Counted from the first letter of the stretch, positions 32,483-42,108 are shown. The stretch: 64,000 bases of DNA from DATBVX01 sp963695985 (GCA_963695985.1 CAVOIC010000009.1:62001-126000), one strand, 5' to 3'. Program-made: numbers and translations. Notes: a model not told the origin generated them from the sequence alone.

Positions 32483-34800
32483 CTAGCGGAAGCTGTACTG
32501 GACGCGCATTCCGACCGAGAGGGCGGCGGCGTTGATGAATTCGAGCCCCTCGAGTCGCTGGTACTCGACGTAGCCTGAGATGCCGTATCTGAATTGCGCG
32601 GCCAGGCCCACGGCGAGGAGCATGAACGACTGATCCGGTGTCTCCGAGGTCACGAGGATGGGCGGCGTCGGATTTGCCGTGCCCGCAAACGGATCATTCG
32701 CAAAGCGCACGCCGAAGACCTCGGTCTCATCTTGAAACTCCCACAGGGCATCTCCTCTGAATTGCGGCAACAGCACGACCCATCCGAGGTTCAACGCCCC
32801 GGTGATGCGCACTCCGACGCTGGCTGTAGCCGACTTGAAGTCGCGTTTCTCGTAGGCAAGATCGAGACCGGAGGCACCACTTTCCCGGAAGCCATCCACG
32901 GTTGCGTCGAGGTACTGAAGGCGTGCATTCGGCGAGACCGTTACCTGACCGATGAGGAAGTCATGGCCCACGCCGACGCCGGCGCTCAGCATGCTCCCGT
33001 CGGTCGATCCCTGTGCCGTGCGGTCGATGGTGCCGTCGGCATCCGTATAGTGGATCCGGCGCTCAGTATCGACACTCGACTGGCCGTAGGTCAGGAATCC
33101 GTCCGCGTAGAGGAATCCGTCAGCCGGGTATAACCCTCCGTACAGTGAGATGCTCCATGCGCTCATGTCCGAACTGCCCTCGCCAGACGGATTGAAGGAT
33201 CCGTCGGACTTGCCATATCCGAGCGCGAGTCCGAGCACCCCCTGCTGCTCGGGGCTGCGATAGTCGATGCCGCCGGTAATACCCCACTGGTCCGCATCGT
33301 ACCCCTGGTCAGCGCTCGAAGCGTCCTTGTCGCTGGAGCCGAAGGTGCCTCGCATCCAGAGTGCCCATCGCTCACCCAACAAACCACCCGGTTCTCGATC
33401 GTTCTCGTTGGATCCTCCCACCACCTCGTCCGCTGCCAGCTTGAGCATCTCTGGCGGAACGGTCCTGCCGTTGACGACCAGGTCGAGTCCGGGAGCGGCG
33501 CTCAGACCGCGCGCACCCGATCGCAAGGCCATTAGACGATCCACCACTCCGACGGACATTTCGCGCGCCAGCAGCAGCGTCTGTGTCTTCATGGCATTGA
33601 GGTCCTGCGCGCCGAGCTCACTGACGGCATTCGTTTGATGGGCTGGGTCCGTGTCGAACACGATCCCGTTACAGCGGGCGAGCAGATCCGATTCTCCTTC
33701 TGTCAGCGCCGATTGCTCACTCAAGCGCAGACAGAGATCATCGAGCGCTACGGCCACGGAGCGCTGATTCGGAGTCAGGTCCGGCAGCGATTGAAGCGAA
33801 GTCCGCGGCGGCGGCATCGCGACCGCGAGCGTCACCGTGCTCGATCCTGTCCCATTATTGTTGTCGGTCACGACCAGTCTGATCACATTGTTGCCGTCGG
33901 GCAGTCGGACATCGATCGTCGGGCCCGAGCCGATGAGAGTCTGTTGTTCGTCGAACCACCGGTACGACGCGATCGTGCCGTCGGGATCCGTGGACCCGGA
34001 TCCATCGAGGTGCACGACTTCTCCAGGAGTTCGGTCGCTGTCGGGAATCGTGCGACTGCCGCCCGCAATCACGGCGGTGGGAGCGATATTGGGTGTGACG
34101 GTGACTGTGACGGTCGCCGGCGCGGAATTGGCAGCTTGCGTCGCGGGCCCTGTAGGTGAATCGGTCGGTGCCGCTGAAGCTTGCGTTTGGCGTGTAGGTC
34201 ACTGCGTTGCCGGCCAGGGTGGCCGTGCCATGCGCGGGCTGGGTCAGCGAGGCGACGCTCAGAGCATCGCCTTCAACATCCGTGTCATTCGCAAGCACCG
34301 CAATGGTGACCGCGTGGCCCTGGCTCGTGGTGGCTGTGTCGTCTACTGCGTCTGGTGCGTCATTGACGGGTGTGACGGTAATCGTGACCGTCGCCGGCGA
34401 GCTCTCCACCCCACGCAAGTCGAATGCCGTGTAGGTGAAGGTGTCGGTCCCGAAGAAATTATTCGCGGGGCGTGTACCTGACGACATCCGGCTGAAAGCC
34501 GGGATGCTGGATGATGCTCACTGTGCCGTTGGCTGGCTGCGTGACGCTCGCGATATTGATCAGGAACCGTATGCAAGGACCAGGACCAACGCAGGAGTCC
34601 TCGAAATCGTTTTCGAGTACGGGCACTTCGATGGGTGTGTCTTCTGGCGTTGTTGCCGCGTCGGCCACAGTAACCGGGGCCGCAGAAGCGTCCGCACACC
34701 AAGTACCGATCGCAGCTCCCAACGCGAGCACGACGAATACGCGCAGCAGGTCGCTCGACGGCGTTTTGCGGTGAGAGGCCATCGAGTGCGCGTCCGGCAT
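32483..34800 (-). CDS. autotransporter with cadherin-like and PKD domains (two frame breaks)
   Basis: As one gene this encodes about 771 residues. They comprise a signal peptide (VFVVLALGAAIGTWCADASA), two cadherin/VCBS-like repeats (each with SLTQPAHGT- or SVTQPANGT-type strands and FFGTDTFTYTAFD or FSGTDRFTYRARD), a PKD-like domain (VVHLDGSGSTDPDGTIASYRW), a helical linker (LTPNQRSVAVALDDLCLRL) and a C-terminal autotransporter barrel from about WALWMRGTFGS to MRVQYSFR. One extra base in GGGG at 34467-34470 and one in TT at 34135-34136 break the frame. Removing them joins RYTP to ANNFFGTD and RARDA to ANSAPATV. The start is ATG 34800 or 34782. It probably displays a surface adhesin-like passenger. 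Confidence 0.82.
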
Positions 34801-35140
34801 GCTACCTCAAGCTAGCGGCAAGGAGCTGCGCCCCGCCATGCGCGAACGCCGATGCGAACATCGTTCATTCGGCACTTCCCTCGCCGTATGACGTCTTGGA
34901 TTGTCTTAATGCAGCCCGTGCGCCCGCTACTTCTTTTGGCGAGCGCTTGAGCTATGCGTACATCTACTCCCCTTGAGTGGAGCAGGCAATCTCGTCGCTA
35001 CTCCGCGCACCTTGCTGTCGCCAAACCGCTACACAACGCCTGTCCCTGGAAAGCCGCGGAAACAGATTGCGCCCCATGAGCGCGATTTTGGACGACGACT
35101 GATTCGAGCGGTGCGCGGATCGCTCGACGGGGCGTGAGCG
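34801..35140. other. intergenic region with kinase-gene-end remnant
   Basis: No intact gene is visible in these 340 bases. The stretch 35079-35102 encodes SAILDDD and a stop, echoing the end of the kinase gene, and 35091-35105 is identical to 32341-32355. The autotransporter promoter should lie near 34801-34900. The local sequence has a lower GC content than its surroundings between about 34890 and 34990. Confidence 0.5.
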
Positions 35141-35165
35141 TCAGTCCGCCCGCCAGCGGAAGAAC
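35091..35165. repeat. right copy of the direct repeat flanking the autotransporter gene
   Basis: 15 identical bases (35091-35105) and 24 bases with one mismatch (35142-35165) match the left copy. Here they are separated by 36 bases, while in the left copy they adjoin. The second block is the authentic 3' end of the ABC permease gene. Confidence 0.65.
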
Positions 35166-36157
35166 AGGGCGCCGAGTGAGAGAAACAGCACACCCGTAAG
35201 TGCGAGGTAGAGCAGCTGCGGTGCGATCTGCGTGAATCCTGCGCCGTCGAGCATGATCGCGCGTCCCGCATCCAGCATCTGCGTGAGTGGGAGGATCTTG
35301 GCCAGCCATTGCAGCCACGTTGCAGAACCCTCCAGCGAGAACCAGACACCGGACAGCAACATCATCGGCCACGTGATGAAATTGAGAATGCCGCTTGCGA
35401 GCTCCTCGCTGGTGAAACGCGCGGCGACGAACAGGCCGATGGCGATCAGCGAGATCGCTCCAAGAAGTGCGACCACAAACAGGAGCAGCAGACTGCCCTC
35501 CATGCGGAAGTGCAGGAACAGGCGCAGCGAGGCGAATACGAACACCGTCACGACCATGATCAGGATCAGGCGTGACAATACCTGCGCCGAGATGAACTCG
35601 ATTGCGCGCAACGGCGTGGCACGCAGGCGCTTGAGGAACCCCGACTTGCGATAGCGCACCACCACCCAGCCGACGCCGAACAGGCAGCTGAACATCATGT
35701 TCATCCCGAGCACACCGGGCAGCAGCCAATCGATGTAGCGCACCGCCTGGCCCGTGACTGGCTCGCGTTTGAGTCCCGTTGGGTCGCTCTGCAGCAGCAA
35801 CTTCTCCAGGATGTAACCCTTCGGTGAATCGCTGTTGACCCAGTACCGGGGGGTGGTGCGCAGGTCGAGTAACAAGTCGATCTGGTGGCGGCCAACCTTG
35901 CGGATGGCGTCGGCCTCGTCAGTGGGCGTGAAGAACTCGACGTAGCGCGTGGCGAGAAAGGGATGCATCGAGGCCACAATCGCTGTCCCCCGGTGCAGCA
36001 CACCGACCTTGAAGAGCGGGCGCTCGGCGCCGCCGAAGATCAGTGCGAGTGCGATCACGAGCGCGATCGGCAGGAGCACGTTCCAGCCGAGCGTGGCGCG
36101 ATCGCGCAGGAACTCCAGGTTGCGGGCGTGCAGCACCGCCAACAGTCGTCGGATCAT
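35141..36157 (-). CDS. ABC-2 type transporter permease
   Basis: This 338-residue inner-membrane permease has an N-terminal span (LGWNVLLPIALVIALALIFGG), a periplasmic domain at about residues 45-165, then five spans, including LPGVLGMNMMFSCLFGVGWVVV, LILIMVVTVFVFASLRLFLHF, LLLLFVVALLGAISLIAIGLF and LLYLALTGVLFLSLGALFF. The motif RYRKSGFLKRLRATPLRAIEF between spans is typical of ABC-2 permeases. The start overlaps the ATPase gene by four bases. Together they form a two-gene exporter, and the substrate cannot be deduced. Confidence 0.9.
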   Translation of the reverse strand: MIRRLLAVLHARNLEFLRDRATLGWNVLLPIALVIALALIFGGAERPLFKVGVLHRGTAIVASMHPFLATRYVEFFTPTDEADAIRKVGRHQIDLLLDLRTTPRYWVNSDSPKGYILEKLLLQSDPTGLKREPVTGQAVRYIDWLLPGVLGMNMMFSCLFGVGWVVVRYRKSGFLKRLRATPLRAIEFISAQVLSRLILIMVVTVFVFASLRLFLHFRMEGSLLLLFVVALLGAISLIAIGLFVAARFTSEELASGILNFITWPMMLLSGVWFSLEGSATWLQWLAKILPLTQMLDAGRAIMLDGAGFTQIAPQLLYLALTGVLFLSLGALFFRWRAD

Positions 36158-37038
36158 GCGCGCAGTTCCTTTCCGGTCAACTCGAGAAACAGGTCTTCGA
36201 GGTTGCGTGGCCGGATGCGCAGCCGCTTGAGCGGCACGCCGGCATCCATGAGGTACTTGAGTGTCTCGTCCACGTTAGCGGTGGAAATTTCGATCTGCTC
36301 CTGGCCGGCGAGCAGCTGGAAAGGCACGGCGGCGGGATCGAGCGTGAAGTCTACGCGCGGCAGCTCCAGGATCACGTCCTCGAAGTGCTCCTGCAGCAGC
36401 TGCAGGGGCGAGCCCATGGAAATGATGCGGCCGTGATCCATGATCGCAATGCGGTCGCAGAGGAAGTACGCCTCCTCCATATAGTGCGTGGTGAGGATCA
36501 CGGTCTTGTTGCCCGCCTTCACCGTGCGGATCAGGTCCCAGAAATTGTGGCGCGCCTGCGGGTCGAGCCCGGTGGTCGGCTCGTCGAGGAACAGCACCTC
36601 GGGATCGTTGATCAACGCAATCGCGAGTAGCAACCGTTGCTGCTGGCCGCCCGAGAGCTTGCGATTGTCACGATCCGCGAGTTTCTCCAAGGCGCAGATG
36701 CGGATCGCCTCATCCACCTGCAGGCCGTGGGGATAGAGGTCGCGAAACAGCGTGAGGCATTCGCGTACGGTGAGAAACTCCTGCAGCGCCGTCTTCTGGA
36801 ACTGGATCCCGGCCTCAGCGCGAAAACGATCGCCTGCCGGCTCACCGCGGTAAAACACCTCGCCGCTGGTGGCAGGCAGGATACCCTCGATGATTTCGAC
36901 CGTCGTCGTCTTGCCCGCGCCATTGGGGCCCAAGAGCCCGAAACAGGTCCCGGCCTCGGCGCCAAAGGAAACACCATCCACAGCGACCGTTGCGCCGTAA
37001 TGCTTCACGAGATCGCGTGCTTCGAGAATCGTCGGCAT
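36154..37038 (-). CDS. ABC transporter ATP-binding protein
   Basis: This 294-residue ATPase is the partner of the ABC-2 permease that it overlaps. Motifs are Walker A LGPNGAGKTTTVEI, Q-loop IQFQKTALQEFLTV, signature KLSGGQQQRLLLA, Walker B VLFLDEPTTGLDPQ and switch ILTTHYMEEAYFL. A C-terminal extension of about 70 residues is common in drug/antibiotic-type exporters of this class. It is divergent from fadH, with about 118 bases between start codons. Confidence 0.92.
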   Translation of the reverse strand: MPTILEARDLVKHYGATVAVDGVSFGAEAGTCFGLLGPNGAGKTTTVEIIEGILPATSGEVFYRGEPAGDRFRAEAGIQFQKTALQEFLTVRECLTLFRDLYPHGLQVDEAIRICALEKLADRDNRKLSGGQQQRLLLAIALINDPEVLFLDEPTTGLDPQARHNFWDLIRTVKAGNKTVILTTHYMEEAYFLCDRIAIMDHGRIISMGSPLQLLQEHFEDVILELPRVDFTLDPAAVPFQLLAGQEQIEISTANVDETLKYLMDAGVPLKRLRIRPRNLEDLFLELTGKELRA

Positions 37039-37156
37039 GAGTGCGTGTCACCCGCAGGAGGGGCGAGGATGCTACCCGATCGCACCGGGTCCGGCGAGAC
37101 CGGATCGACGCGAAATCACTGGTATCATCCGCGCAGTGACTGCAAGCCTGAGCGCG

Positions 37157-39187
37157 ATGGACAGCCCTTACCCCAATCTGCTCGCACCACTGGACCTGGG
37201 CTTCGTCACGCTACGCAATCGCGTGCTGATGGGCTCGATGCACACGGGACTGGAGGATCGCGCGCGCGATTATCCGCGACTCGCGGCCTATTTCGCCGAG
37301 CGTGCGCGCGGTCAGGCCGGACTCATCGTCACCGGCGGCATTGCGCCCAACGTCGTCGGCTGGGCCAAACCGTTCGCGGGCAAGCTCAGCTGGCGCGCCG
37401 AAGTGCCGCGTCACCGGCGCATAGCCGAAGCTGTGCATCGTGAGGGCGGTCACGTGTGCATGCAGATCCTGCACACGGGACGCTACGCCTACCATCCGCT
37501 CGCCGTGGCGCCTTCGGCGATCCGTTCGCCCATCAGCCCATTCAAGCCGCACGCCCTCTCGGCGCGCGGCGTCGAACGCCAGATCCGCGACTATGTGCGC
37601 TGCGCGGTGCTCGCGCGCGAAGCGGGTTACGATGGCGTGGAGATCATGGGTTCTGAAGGGTACTTCATCAATCAGTTTCTCGTGCTGCGGACGAACCGAC
37701 GCACCGACGCCTGGGGCGGCAGCTTTGAAAACCGCAGCCGGCTCGCGCTGGAAGTCGTGGCGCGCACGCGCGAAGCGGTCGGGCGTGACTTCATCCTGAT
37801 CTTTCGCCTCTCGATGCTCGATCTCATCGAGGACGGAAGCTCGATTGATGAGGCGCTGACGCTGGCGCGCGGGATCGAACGTGCGGGCGCGACCATGATC
37901 AACACCGGCATCGGCTGGCACGAAGCGCGCATCCCCACCATCGCAACCATGGTGCCGCGCGCGGCTTTCGCATGGGTCACCGCCCGGCTCAAGCTCGAGA
38001 TTCGCATACCGGTGGTCGCGACCAACCGCATCAACGATCCCGCGGTCGCGGAGGCCGTCCTGGCGCAAGCGCAGGCCGACATGATCTCGATGGCGCGCCC
38101 GTTCCTGGCGGACCCGGATTTCGTGCGCAAGGCCGCAGCGGGACGTGCCGCTGAAATCAATACGTGTATTGCCTGCAACCAGGCGTGCCTCGATCACGTC
38201 TTCGTGAGTCGGGTGGCGAGCTGTCTTGTCAATCCACGCGCCTGCCACGAGACCGAGTTGCAGTACGCGCCGGCGACGCTGCCCAAGCGTATCGCCGTCG
38301 TCGGTGCGGGACCGGCCGGCCTCGCCTGTGCGGTCGTGGCCGCGCAGCGCGGTCACGCCGTGGCACTGTTCGACGCAGCGAACGACATCGGCGGGCAATT
38401 CAATCTTGCCAAGCGCATTCCCGGAAAGGAGGAATTCCACCAGACGCTGCGCTATTACGGCACGCAACTGTCGCTGCTTGGCGTGCAGCTGCAGTTGGGC
38501 AAGCGTGTCACCGTGACCGATCTGCGGGCGGGCGGGTTCGATGAGATCGTGCTCGCGACCGGTGTCGTGCCGCGGGTCCCGGCCATCCCGGGGATCGATC
38601 ACCCCAAGGTCGTCTCCTACATCGATGTGATCCGCGGCGCGCGTACCGTCGGGCGCTCGGCGGCGATCATTGGCGCCGGCGGCATCGGCTTCGACGTAGC
38701 GGAGTTTCTCAGCCATGCGGGCGCCTCGCCGAGCACGGACGTGCGCCTGTTCATGTCCGAATGGGGCATCGACATGGCACTGCAATCACGCGGCGGCCTG
38801 TTGCCGGGGCATGGCCACGTCGAGGCTAGTCCGCGCGAAATCGTGATGCTCCAACGAAGGGCCGGTAAGCCCGGCGAAGGATTGGGGAAAACGACCGGGT
38901 GGATCCACCGGACCGAGCTGCGACGCCGTGGCGTGCAGATGCTGTCCGGCGTGACCTACGAGCGCATCGATGATGCAGGATTGCACGTCAGGACGAGCGC
39001 GGGACAGCGCGTCTTCACCGTGGATGCGGTCGTGATCTGCGCCGGCCAGGAGCCACTGCGTGAGTTGCAGCAGCCGCTGCTCGAAACCGGGCTGCGGCCT
39101 CACCTCATCGGTGGCGCGGATGTCGCGGTGGAGCTGGACGCGAAACGCGCCATCGATCAGGGCAGTCGCTTGGCGGCGCGACTATGA
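37157..39187 (+). CDS. fadH: NADPH-dependent 2,4-dienoyl-CoA reductase
   Basis: FadH reduces 2,4-dienoyl-CoA intermediates so that unsaturated fatty acids can enter beta-oxidation. In 676 residues (E. coli FadH is 672) it has an FMN-binding TIM barrel starting YPNLLAPLDLGFVTLRNRVLMGSMHTGL, active-site GSEGYFINQFL and WHEARIPTI, iron-sulfur cysteines in NTCIACNQACLDHVF and SCLVNPRAC, then FAD-binding VVGAGPAGLACAVVAAQRG and NADPH-binding AIIGAGGIGFDVAEFL. ATG 37157 gives the family N-terminus. Earlier in-frame starts add unrelated residues. It overlaps the next gene by four bases. Confidence 0.94.
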   Translation: MDSPYPNLLAPLDLGFVTLRNRVLMGSMHTGLEDRARDYPRLAAYFAERARGQAGLIVTGGIAPNVVGWAKPFAGKLSWRAEVPRHRRIAEAVHREGGHVCMQILHTGRYAYHPLAVAPSAIRSPISPFKPHALSARGVERQIRDYVRCAVLAREAGYDGVEIMGSEGYFINQFLVLRTNRRTDAWGGSFENRSRLALEVVARTREAVGRDFILIFRLSMLDLIEDGSSIDEALTLARGIERAGATMINTGIGWHEARIPTIATMVPRAAFAWVTARLKLEIRIPVVATNRINDPAVAEAVLAQAQADMISMARPFLADPDFVRKAAAGRAAEINTCIACNQACLDHVFVSRVASCLVNPRACHETELQYAPATLPKRIAVVGAGPAGLACAVVAAQRGHAVALFDAANDIGGQFNLAKRIPGKEEFHQTLRYYGTQLSLLGVQLQLGKRVTVTDLRAGGFDEIVLATGVVPRVPAIPGIDHPKVVSYIDVIRGARTVGRSAAIIGAGGIGFDVAEFLSHAGASPSTDVRLFMSEWGIDMALQSRGGLLPGHGHVEASPREIVMLQRRAGKPGEGLGKTTGWIHRTELRRRGVQMLSGVTYERIDDAGLHVRTSAGQRVFTVDAVVICAGQEPLRELQQPLLETGLRPHLIGGADVAVELDAKRAIDQGSRLAARL

Positions 39188-39948
39188 CACGCTTTGCGCG
39201 CGCACTGGATGCCAAGCCGCCGGCGCAGTTGCCGCTGTGGCCGGATCCGACAGATCGTGGGTGGCGCGTGCGGGTAAGCCTGCGCGCGCGTCGCATGTCG
39301 ATTCGGATTCATGCAGGCGGGCGGGTTGAGATCGTGGTGCCGAGCTGGGCGCGTGCGCGGGCCATCGAGGGCTTCGTGCATCGCCACCGGCGCTGGGTGC
39401 AGCGCAAGATCGACGAGCTCAGCGCGCGGGCGCCCGGTTTGCACGAACCGGTGCCGAGCACGATCGTGCTGGTCGCGAGCGGTGAACGGTTTCAAGTCGA
39501 GACTACGAGCGGGCAGGGGTGCATACGGCTCGGCGAGCCGGAACCCGGGCGTGTCGTGATCAGCGGCGACCGGGCGCAGGTGAGCCAGATCCAGGCGGCG
39601 CTGTTGGAGTGGCTGATCGAGCGGGCGCGGCTGACGCTGGTGCCGAGGCTCGATACGCTCGCGGCCGAGACGGGCCTGGAGTTCCGGCGTGTCCAGATTC
39701 GCCGCCAGCGCTCCCGCTGGGGCAGCTGTTCGGTCCGCGGCACCGTGAGTCTCAACTGCTGCCTGGTGTTCCAGCGGACCGAGGTAGTGCGCTACCTTCT
39801 GCTGCATGAGCTCTGCCACACGCGCCACATGAATCATTCCCGGCGTTTCTGGCAGCTCGTGGCCCGCTTCGAGCCCAATCACCGGGCGCTCGACCGAGAG
39901 CTGCTAGGCGGCTGGCAAAACGTTCCTGCATGGGTGTTTGGAACATGA
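39184..39948 (+). CDS. YgjP/SprT-like zinc metallohydrolase (DUF45)
   Basis: This 254-residue protein of the YgjP-like family has the zinc motif LLHELCHTRHMNHSRRFW (His208 and His212) near the C-terminus, preceded by RRVQIRRQRSRWGSCSVRGT and LNCCLVF, which are typical of the family. The N-terminal half is a beta-rich domain (RRMSIRIHAGGRVEIVVP). The fold is that of SprT/M48 peptidases. The E. coli YgjP homolog has been reported to act on UTP, so a phosphohydrolase role is possible. ATGA overlaps on both sides (with fadH and the cupin gene) imply an operon. Confidence 0.85.
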   Translation: MTRFARALDAKPPAQLPLWPDPTDRGWRVRVSLRARRMSIRIHAGGRVEIVVPSWARARAIEGFVHRHRRWVQRKIDELSARAPGLHEPVPSTIVLVASGERFQVETTSGQGCIRLGEPEPGRVVISGDRAQVSQIQAALLEWLIERARLTLVPRLDTLAAETGLEFRRVQIRRQRSRWGSCSVRGTVSLNCCLVFQRTEVVRYLLLHELCHTRHMNHSRRFWQLVARFEPNHRALDRELLGGWQNVPAWVFGT

Positions 39949-40295
39949 CGCAACATCGCATCTCGATTGATGAAGCCCGCAAGGCGATACCCGGTCCGAA
40001 CGGGGAGCGCTACGCCGTGCTGCTTGAACGCGGCCAGCTCGAGGTCGAACTCTACCAGCCGCAAAACATCGACCCGCAGCAGCCACACCGGCGCGACGAG
40101 GTGTACATCGTGGTCGCTGGCTCGGGCACCTACGTGGTCGGCAACGAACGTATGACCTTTGGCCCCGGCGATTTCCTCTTTGCGCCGGCGGGAGTCGTGC
40201 ATCGCTTCGAGTTCTTCTCGCAGGACCTGACGCTGTGGGTGATTTTCTACGGCCCGGACGGAGGTGAAAAACCAGCTGAGGCCGGGGCCGGTTGA
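39945..40295 (+). CDS. cupin-domain protein
   Basis: This 116-residue single cupin has the first motif QQPHRRDEVYIVVAGSGTYVVG and the second motif FGPGDFLFAPAGVVHRFE. The usual metal-binding histidines are partly kept: one in PHRRDE with the following Glu, and one in VVHRF. The ATG at 39945 overlaps the preceding stop, and the earlier in-frame GTG adds only five residues. It is followed by an EamA transporter gene with another overlapping start. Substrate unknown. Confidence 0.85.
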   Translation: MTQHRISIDEARKAIPGPNGERYAVLLERGQLEVELYQPQNIDPQQPHRRDEVYIVVAGSGTYVVGNERMTFGPGDFLFAPAGVVHRFEFFSQDLTLWVIFYGPDGGEKPAEAGAG

Positions 40296-41209
40296 GGCGC
40301 GACGCAGGCGGCGGCGTGACTCTGGCGCGGGCGCGAATCGTCGCAGCCGCGGCGATCACGGTCATCCTGTGGGGCGCCACGCCCATCGCAACGAGCATCG
40401 CGGTCAGGACCATCGATCCCAGCCTGGCCGGAGTGCTGCGAACGGTCGTCGCCGCGGCAGTGGCGGCGCCCCTGGCTGTGCTGCTCAGGCTTTCCTTACC
40501 GCGCGACCTAAAGCAATGGCTGCTGCTGCTCGCCTCGGCGCTGGGCGGCTTCGTTCTGTTCCCGATTTTCTACAGCTGGGGCGTCAAGCTCACAAGCGCA
40601 TCGCATTCCGCGCTGCTCATCGCGATCCTGCCGGTGATTACCGTGTTCATTGTCTGCGCGGTCGAGCGGCACCGGCCGCGAGGTTTGTGGTGGCTGGGGG
40701 CTGCGCTCGCCATTCTCGGGGAGTGGATTCTCATTCGGGCGCGCGCAGGCGTTTCGAGCACTGCCTCGACCTGGACGGGGGACTTTCTGATCCTTCTCGC
40801 CTGCATCTCCGCCTCGGCGGGCTACGTTGCTGGAAGTCGGTTGTCGAGCAGCCAATCCAGTCTTGCGACCACGCTCTGGGGAGTGACGCTCGGCGGTGTC
40901 CTCCTGCTACCACTCCTCACGCTGCTGCCAGACTCGATCGCCCGGGCCCGCCCGGACGCGCCCGCGATCGCCGCGATCGTGTTTCTCGGCATCCTGTCGA
41001 CGATCGTCGGCTACCTTCTCTGGTACTGGGCGCTGGCGCACGGTGGTGTCAGCCGGGTCGGATTCGCACAGTTTGTCCAGCCTTTGGTCTCGGTCGTCCT
41101 CGCCATGCTGGTGCTGGGCGAGACGATAAACCCCCTGGCATGGCTTGCCGCCGCATGCATTGCGTGCGGCGTCGCGGTCGCGCATGTCGGAAGCGCGTCG
41201 CTGCCTTAG
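40292..41209 (+). CDS. EamA/DMT family transporter
   Basis: This 305-residue inner-membrane exporter has ten predicted hydrophobic segments in two EamA repeats, beginning IVAAAAITVILWGATPIAT and, in the second half, FLILLACISASAGYVAGSRL. Family features include SALLIAILPVITVFI at the end of the first repeat and FAQFVQPLVSVVLAMLVLGE in the second. The start is TTG 40292 (overlapping the cupin stop) or GTG 40316. Metabolite efflux, for example of amino acids, is typical of the family. The next gene is tryptophan 2,3-dioxygenase. Confidence 0.85.
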   Translation: MRRDAGGGVTLARARIVAAAAITVILWGATPIATSIAVRTIDPSLAGVLRTVVAAAVAAPLAVLLRLSLPRDLKQWLLLLASALGGFVLFPIFYSWGVKLTSASHSALLIAILPVITVFIVCAVERHRPRGLWWLGAALAILGEWILIRARAGVSSTASTWTGDFLILLACISASAGYVAGSRLSSSQSSLATTLWGVTLGGVLLLPLLTLLPDSIARARPDAPAIAAIVFLGILSTIVGYLLWYWALAHGGVSRVGFAQFVQPLVSVVLAMLVLGETINPLAWLAAACIACGVAVAHVGSASLP

Positions 41210-41235
41210 TTCGTCCTCGGGCTATACTCGCCTGC

Positions 41236-42108
41236 ATGGCTGCAACCGACCGCAACGACCCCTCGATGGGCAGCAAAGGAAGCGTCGATCTCAGTGACGA
41301 GCAGGTCCACTGGGACCTGGGTTCATCCTTGAGCTATGGCGAGTATCTGCACCTCGATCTGGTGCTGAATGCCCAGAAGCCGCTGTCCCGCCAGCACGAT
41401 GAGATGCTCTTCATCATCATCCACCAGGCCAGCGAGTTGTGGATCAAGCTGTGCCTGCATGAGATCAGTGCCGCGATCGAGTGTGTGCGGCGCGATGACC
41501 TCGGCCCCTCCTTCAAGATGCTGGCGCGCGTGTCGCGGATCCAGACGCAGCTCACGCAGAGCTGGGACGTGCTGTCCACCATGACGCCGTCCGACTATTC
41601 GAGCTTTCGCAACGACCTTGGGCGCGCCTCGGGCTTTCAGTCCTTTCAGTACCGCATGCTCGAGTTCATGTTGGGCAACAAGAACGCGGACATGATCGAA
41701 GTGCACCGTCGCGACCCGCAGGCCTACGAGACCCTGCGGCGCGTGCTGCTGGCACCGAGCCTGTATGACGAGTCGCTGCGGCTGCTGAGCCGGCGCGGCT
41801 ACGACATCCCGCGCGAACACATCGACCGGGATTTCAGCAAGCCGTATAGAGCGCACAAGCAGGTCGCTGCGGCCTGGCTCGCCGTCTATCACAGCGTGCA
41901 GAAGAGCTGGGACCTGTACGAGCTCGCCGAGAAGCTGGTGGATCTCGATTACAAGTTCCAGCTCTGGCGCTTTAGTCACATGAAGACCGTGGAGCGCATC
42001 ATCGGCTACAAACGCGGGACCGGCGGCACAAGCGGCGTCTCCTATCTAGCGAAGGCGCTGGAGCTGCGCCTGTTTCCGGAACTTTGGACTGTCAGGACAT
42101 CGATGTGA
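41236..42108 (+). CDS. kynA: tryptophan 2,3-dioxygenase
   Basis: This heme enzyme opens the indole ring of L-tryptophan to N-formylkynurenine, the first step of the kynurenine pathway. The 290-residue protein has LSYGEYLHLDLVLNAQKPLS, HDEMLFIIIHQASELWIKL (substrate-side residues), SSFRNDLGRASGFQSFQYR and the heme-ligand region FQLWRFSHMKTVERIIG, then GTGGTSGVSYL. The ATG at 41236 gives the normal family length. The upstream in-frame extension is overlapping sequence of the EamA gene. The next gene (DAHP synthase) starts at a GTG overlapping its stop, so the two are coupled. No other kynurenine-pathway gene is in the window. Confidence 0.95.
   Translation: MAATDRNDPSMGSKGSVDLSDEQVHWDLGSSLSYGEYLHLDLVLNAQKPLSRQHDEMLFIIIHQASELWIKLCLHEISAAIECVRRDDLGPSFKMLARVSRIQTQLTQSWDVLSTMTPSDYSSFRNDLGRASGFQSFQYRMLEFMLGNKNADMIEVHRRDPQAYETLRRVLLAPSLYDESLRLLSRRGYDIPREHIDRDFSKPYRAHKQVAAAWLAVYHSVQKSWDLYELAEKLVDLDYKFQLWRFSHMKTVERIIGYKRGTGGTSGVSYLAKALELRLFPELWTVRTSM

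Noticed and set aside
32341..35165. Insertion sequence or transposon ends around the autotransporter
   Set aside because: The flanking repeats are copies of gene ends, not inverted repeats, and no transposase or integrase gene lies between them.
40264..41235. N-terminal extension of tryptophan 2,3-dioxygenase
   Set aside because: The extension is the EamA gene read in another frame. The family length and N-terminus fit ATG 41236.
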